DNA of 5,692 nt from Spirochaetota bacterium (GTDB lineage Bacteria; Spirochaetota; JAHITG01), in NCBI GenBank assembly GCA_018817865.1, contig JAHITG010000177.1, positions 1 to 5,692 on the forward strand. Direction: 5' to 3'. Each line of letters begins with the position of its first letter. Positions within the stretch are counted from its first letter, which is position 1. The notes beneath the pieces were generated by a model. That model was given only the letters and a program-made list of their open reading frames with translations, did not search any database and was not told the DNA's origin. Of the stretch, positions 5,568-5,692 are shown piece by piece. Position numbers and translations under genes: made by a program.

Positions 5568-5595
5568 TTGACTTTTAATAAAAAAATAATATATT
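5568..5595 (+). promoter_or_regulatory. Candidate sigma70-type promoter for the last gene
   Basis: TTGACT (5568-5573), a 16-bp spacer and TATATT (5590-5595), each five of six to consensus. The predicted start is at about 5602, giving a leader of about 23 nt that includes the Shine-Dalgarno sequence. No clear terminator separates it from the ORF6N gene. Confidence 0.5.
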
Positions 5596-5597
5596 CA

Positions 5598-5612
5598 ATT
5601 TGACAGTCAAAT
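5598..5612. promoter_or_regulatory. 15-nt perfect palindrome at the predicted transcription start
   Basis: ATTTGAC-A-GTCAAAT sits two bases after the candidate -10 box and one base before the GGGAGGG Shine-Dalgarno run. This is a typical operator position; as RNA it could also fold next to the ribosome site. Its half-site differs from the ORF6N operator half-site. Confidence 0.5.
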
Positions 5613-5624
5613 CGGGAGGGATTA

Positions 5625-5692
5625 ATGGCTTCAAATTTTGATGAAACAGATCATGATGATGATGGAGCGTTTGTCAGTATAAGGTTTAATGA
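5625..5692 (+). CDS. Start of an unrecognised acidic protein, truncated by the window end
   Basis: ATG 5625 follows GGGAGGG (5614-5620) by four bases, which is strong support for a real start. The 22 visible codons read MASNFDETDHDDDGAFVSIR then FN, with no stop. The N-terminus is rich in Asp and has no signal peptide or membrane segment. It has its own candidate promoter and operator-like palindrome. I do not recognise the family; too little is visible to assign a function. Confidence 0.7.
   Translation, partial: MASNFDETDHDDDGAFVSIRFN

Noticed and set aside
4984..5692. ORF6N gene plus the following acidic reading frame as a toxin-antitoxin or defence pair
   Set aside because: The downstream gene has its own promoter, is 119 bp away and cut off by the window; no toxin, nuclease or defence motif is visible.

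Overview
The window is an ordinary chromosomal stretch of a bacterium. All recognisable genes lie on the + strand, with repeat-rich gaps between them. The envelope-targeted TPR protein, the GGDEF tail and the dispersed intergenic repeats suggest an uncultivated, probably Gram-negative, didermic lineage. I cannot place it taxonomically from sequence alone; an Omnitrophota- or Elusimicrobia-like candidate phylum is only a guess. No complete new multi-gene system is visible. The most unusual signals are regulatory and repeat-related.

Left part (1-1466): the last 22 codons of a GGDEF (diguanylate cyclase) protein, a small FMN nitroreductase-family gene, and an exported TPR protein whose C-terminal half resembles the eukaryotic RMDN family. 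The gaps are 25 and 38 bp, each downstream gene has a good Shine-Dalgarno sequence, and no terminator is seen between them. They could be one transcription unit. The gene contents do not point to a shared pathway.

Intergenic region 1467-2053: 587 bp packed with non-coding repeats. It holds a perfect 28-nt GTAG...CTAC palindrome, a bulged hairpin, a TGTCATCCCC-type hairpin repeat, and CACAGAG- and CACAAAG-type repeats in both orientations. The CACAGAG repeats include three tandem copies just upstream of mutS. A sigma70-like promoter ends about 7 bp before the mutS ATG, so mutS may be leaderless.

mutS (2054-4711): an intact mismatch-repair ATPase with all key motifs, including a consensus beta-clamp-binding motif. 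It is followed by a rho-independent terminator that begins with GTAG, a second GTAG hairpin, and a TGTCATCCCC repeat whose arms are interleaved. mutS is therefore flanked on both sides by the same repeat families.

Right part (4850-5692): a visibly AT-richer gene for an ORF6N-domain DNA-binding protein, of the kind common in phages and mobile DNA. A 19-bp palindromic core (AGGTCACA-N3-TGTGACCT) overlaps its likely promoter. The same core recurs inside its coding region exactly 294 bp away, suggesting autoregulation through two operators. The window ends in the start of an unrecognised acidic protein with its own promoter and a 15-nt palindrome at the expected transcription start.
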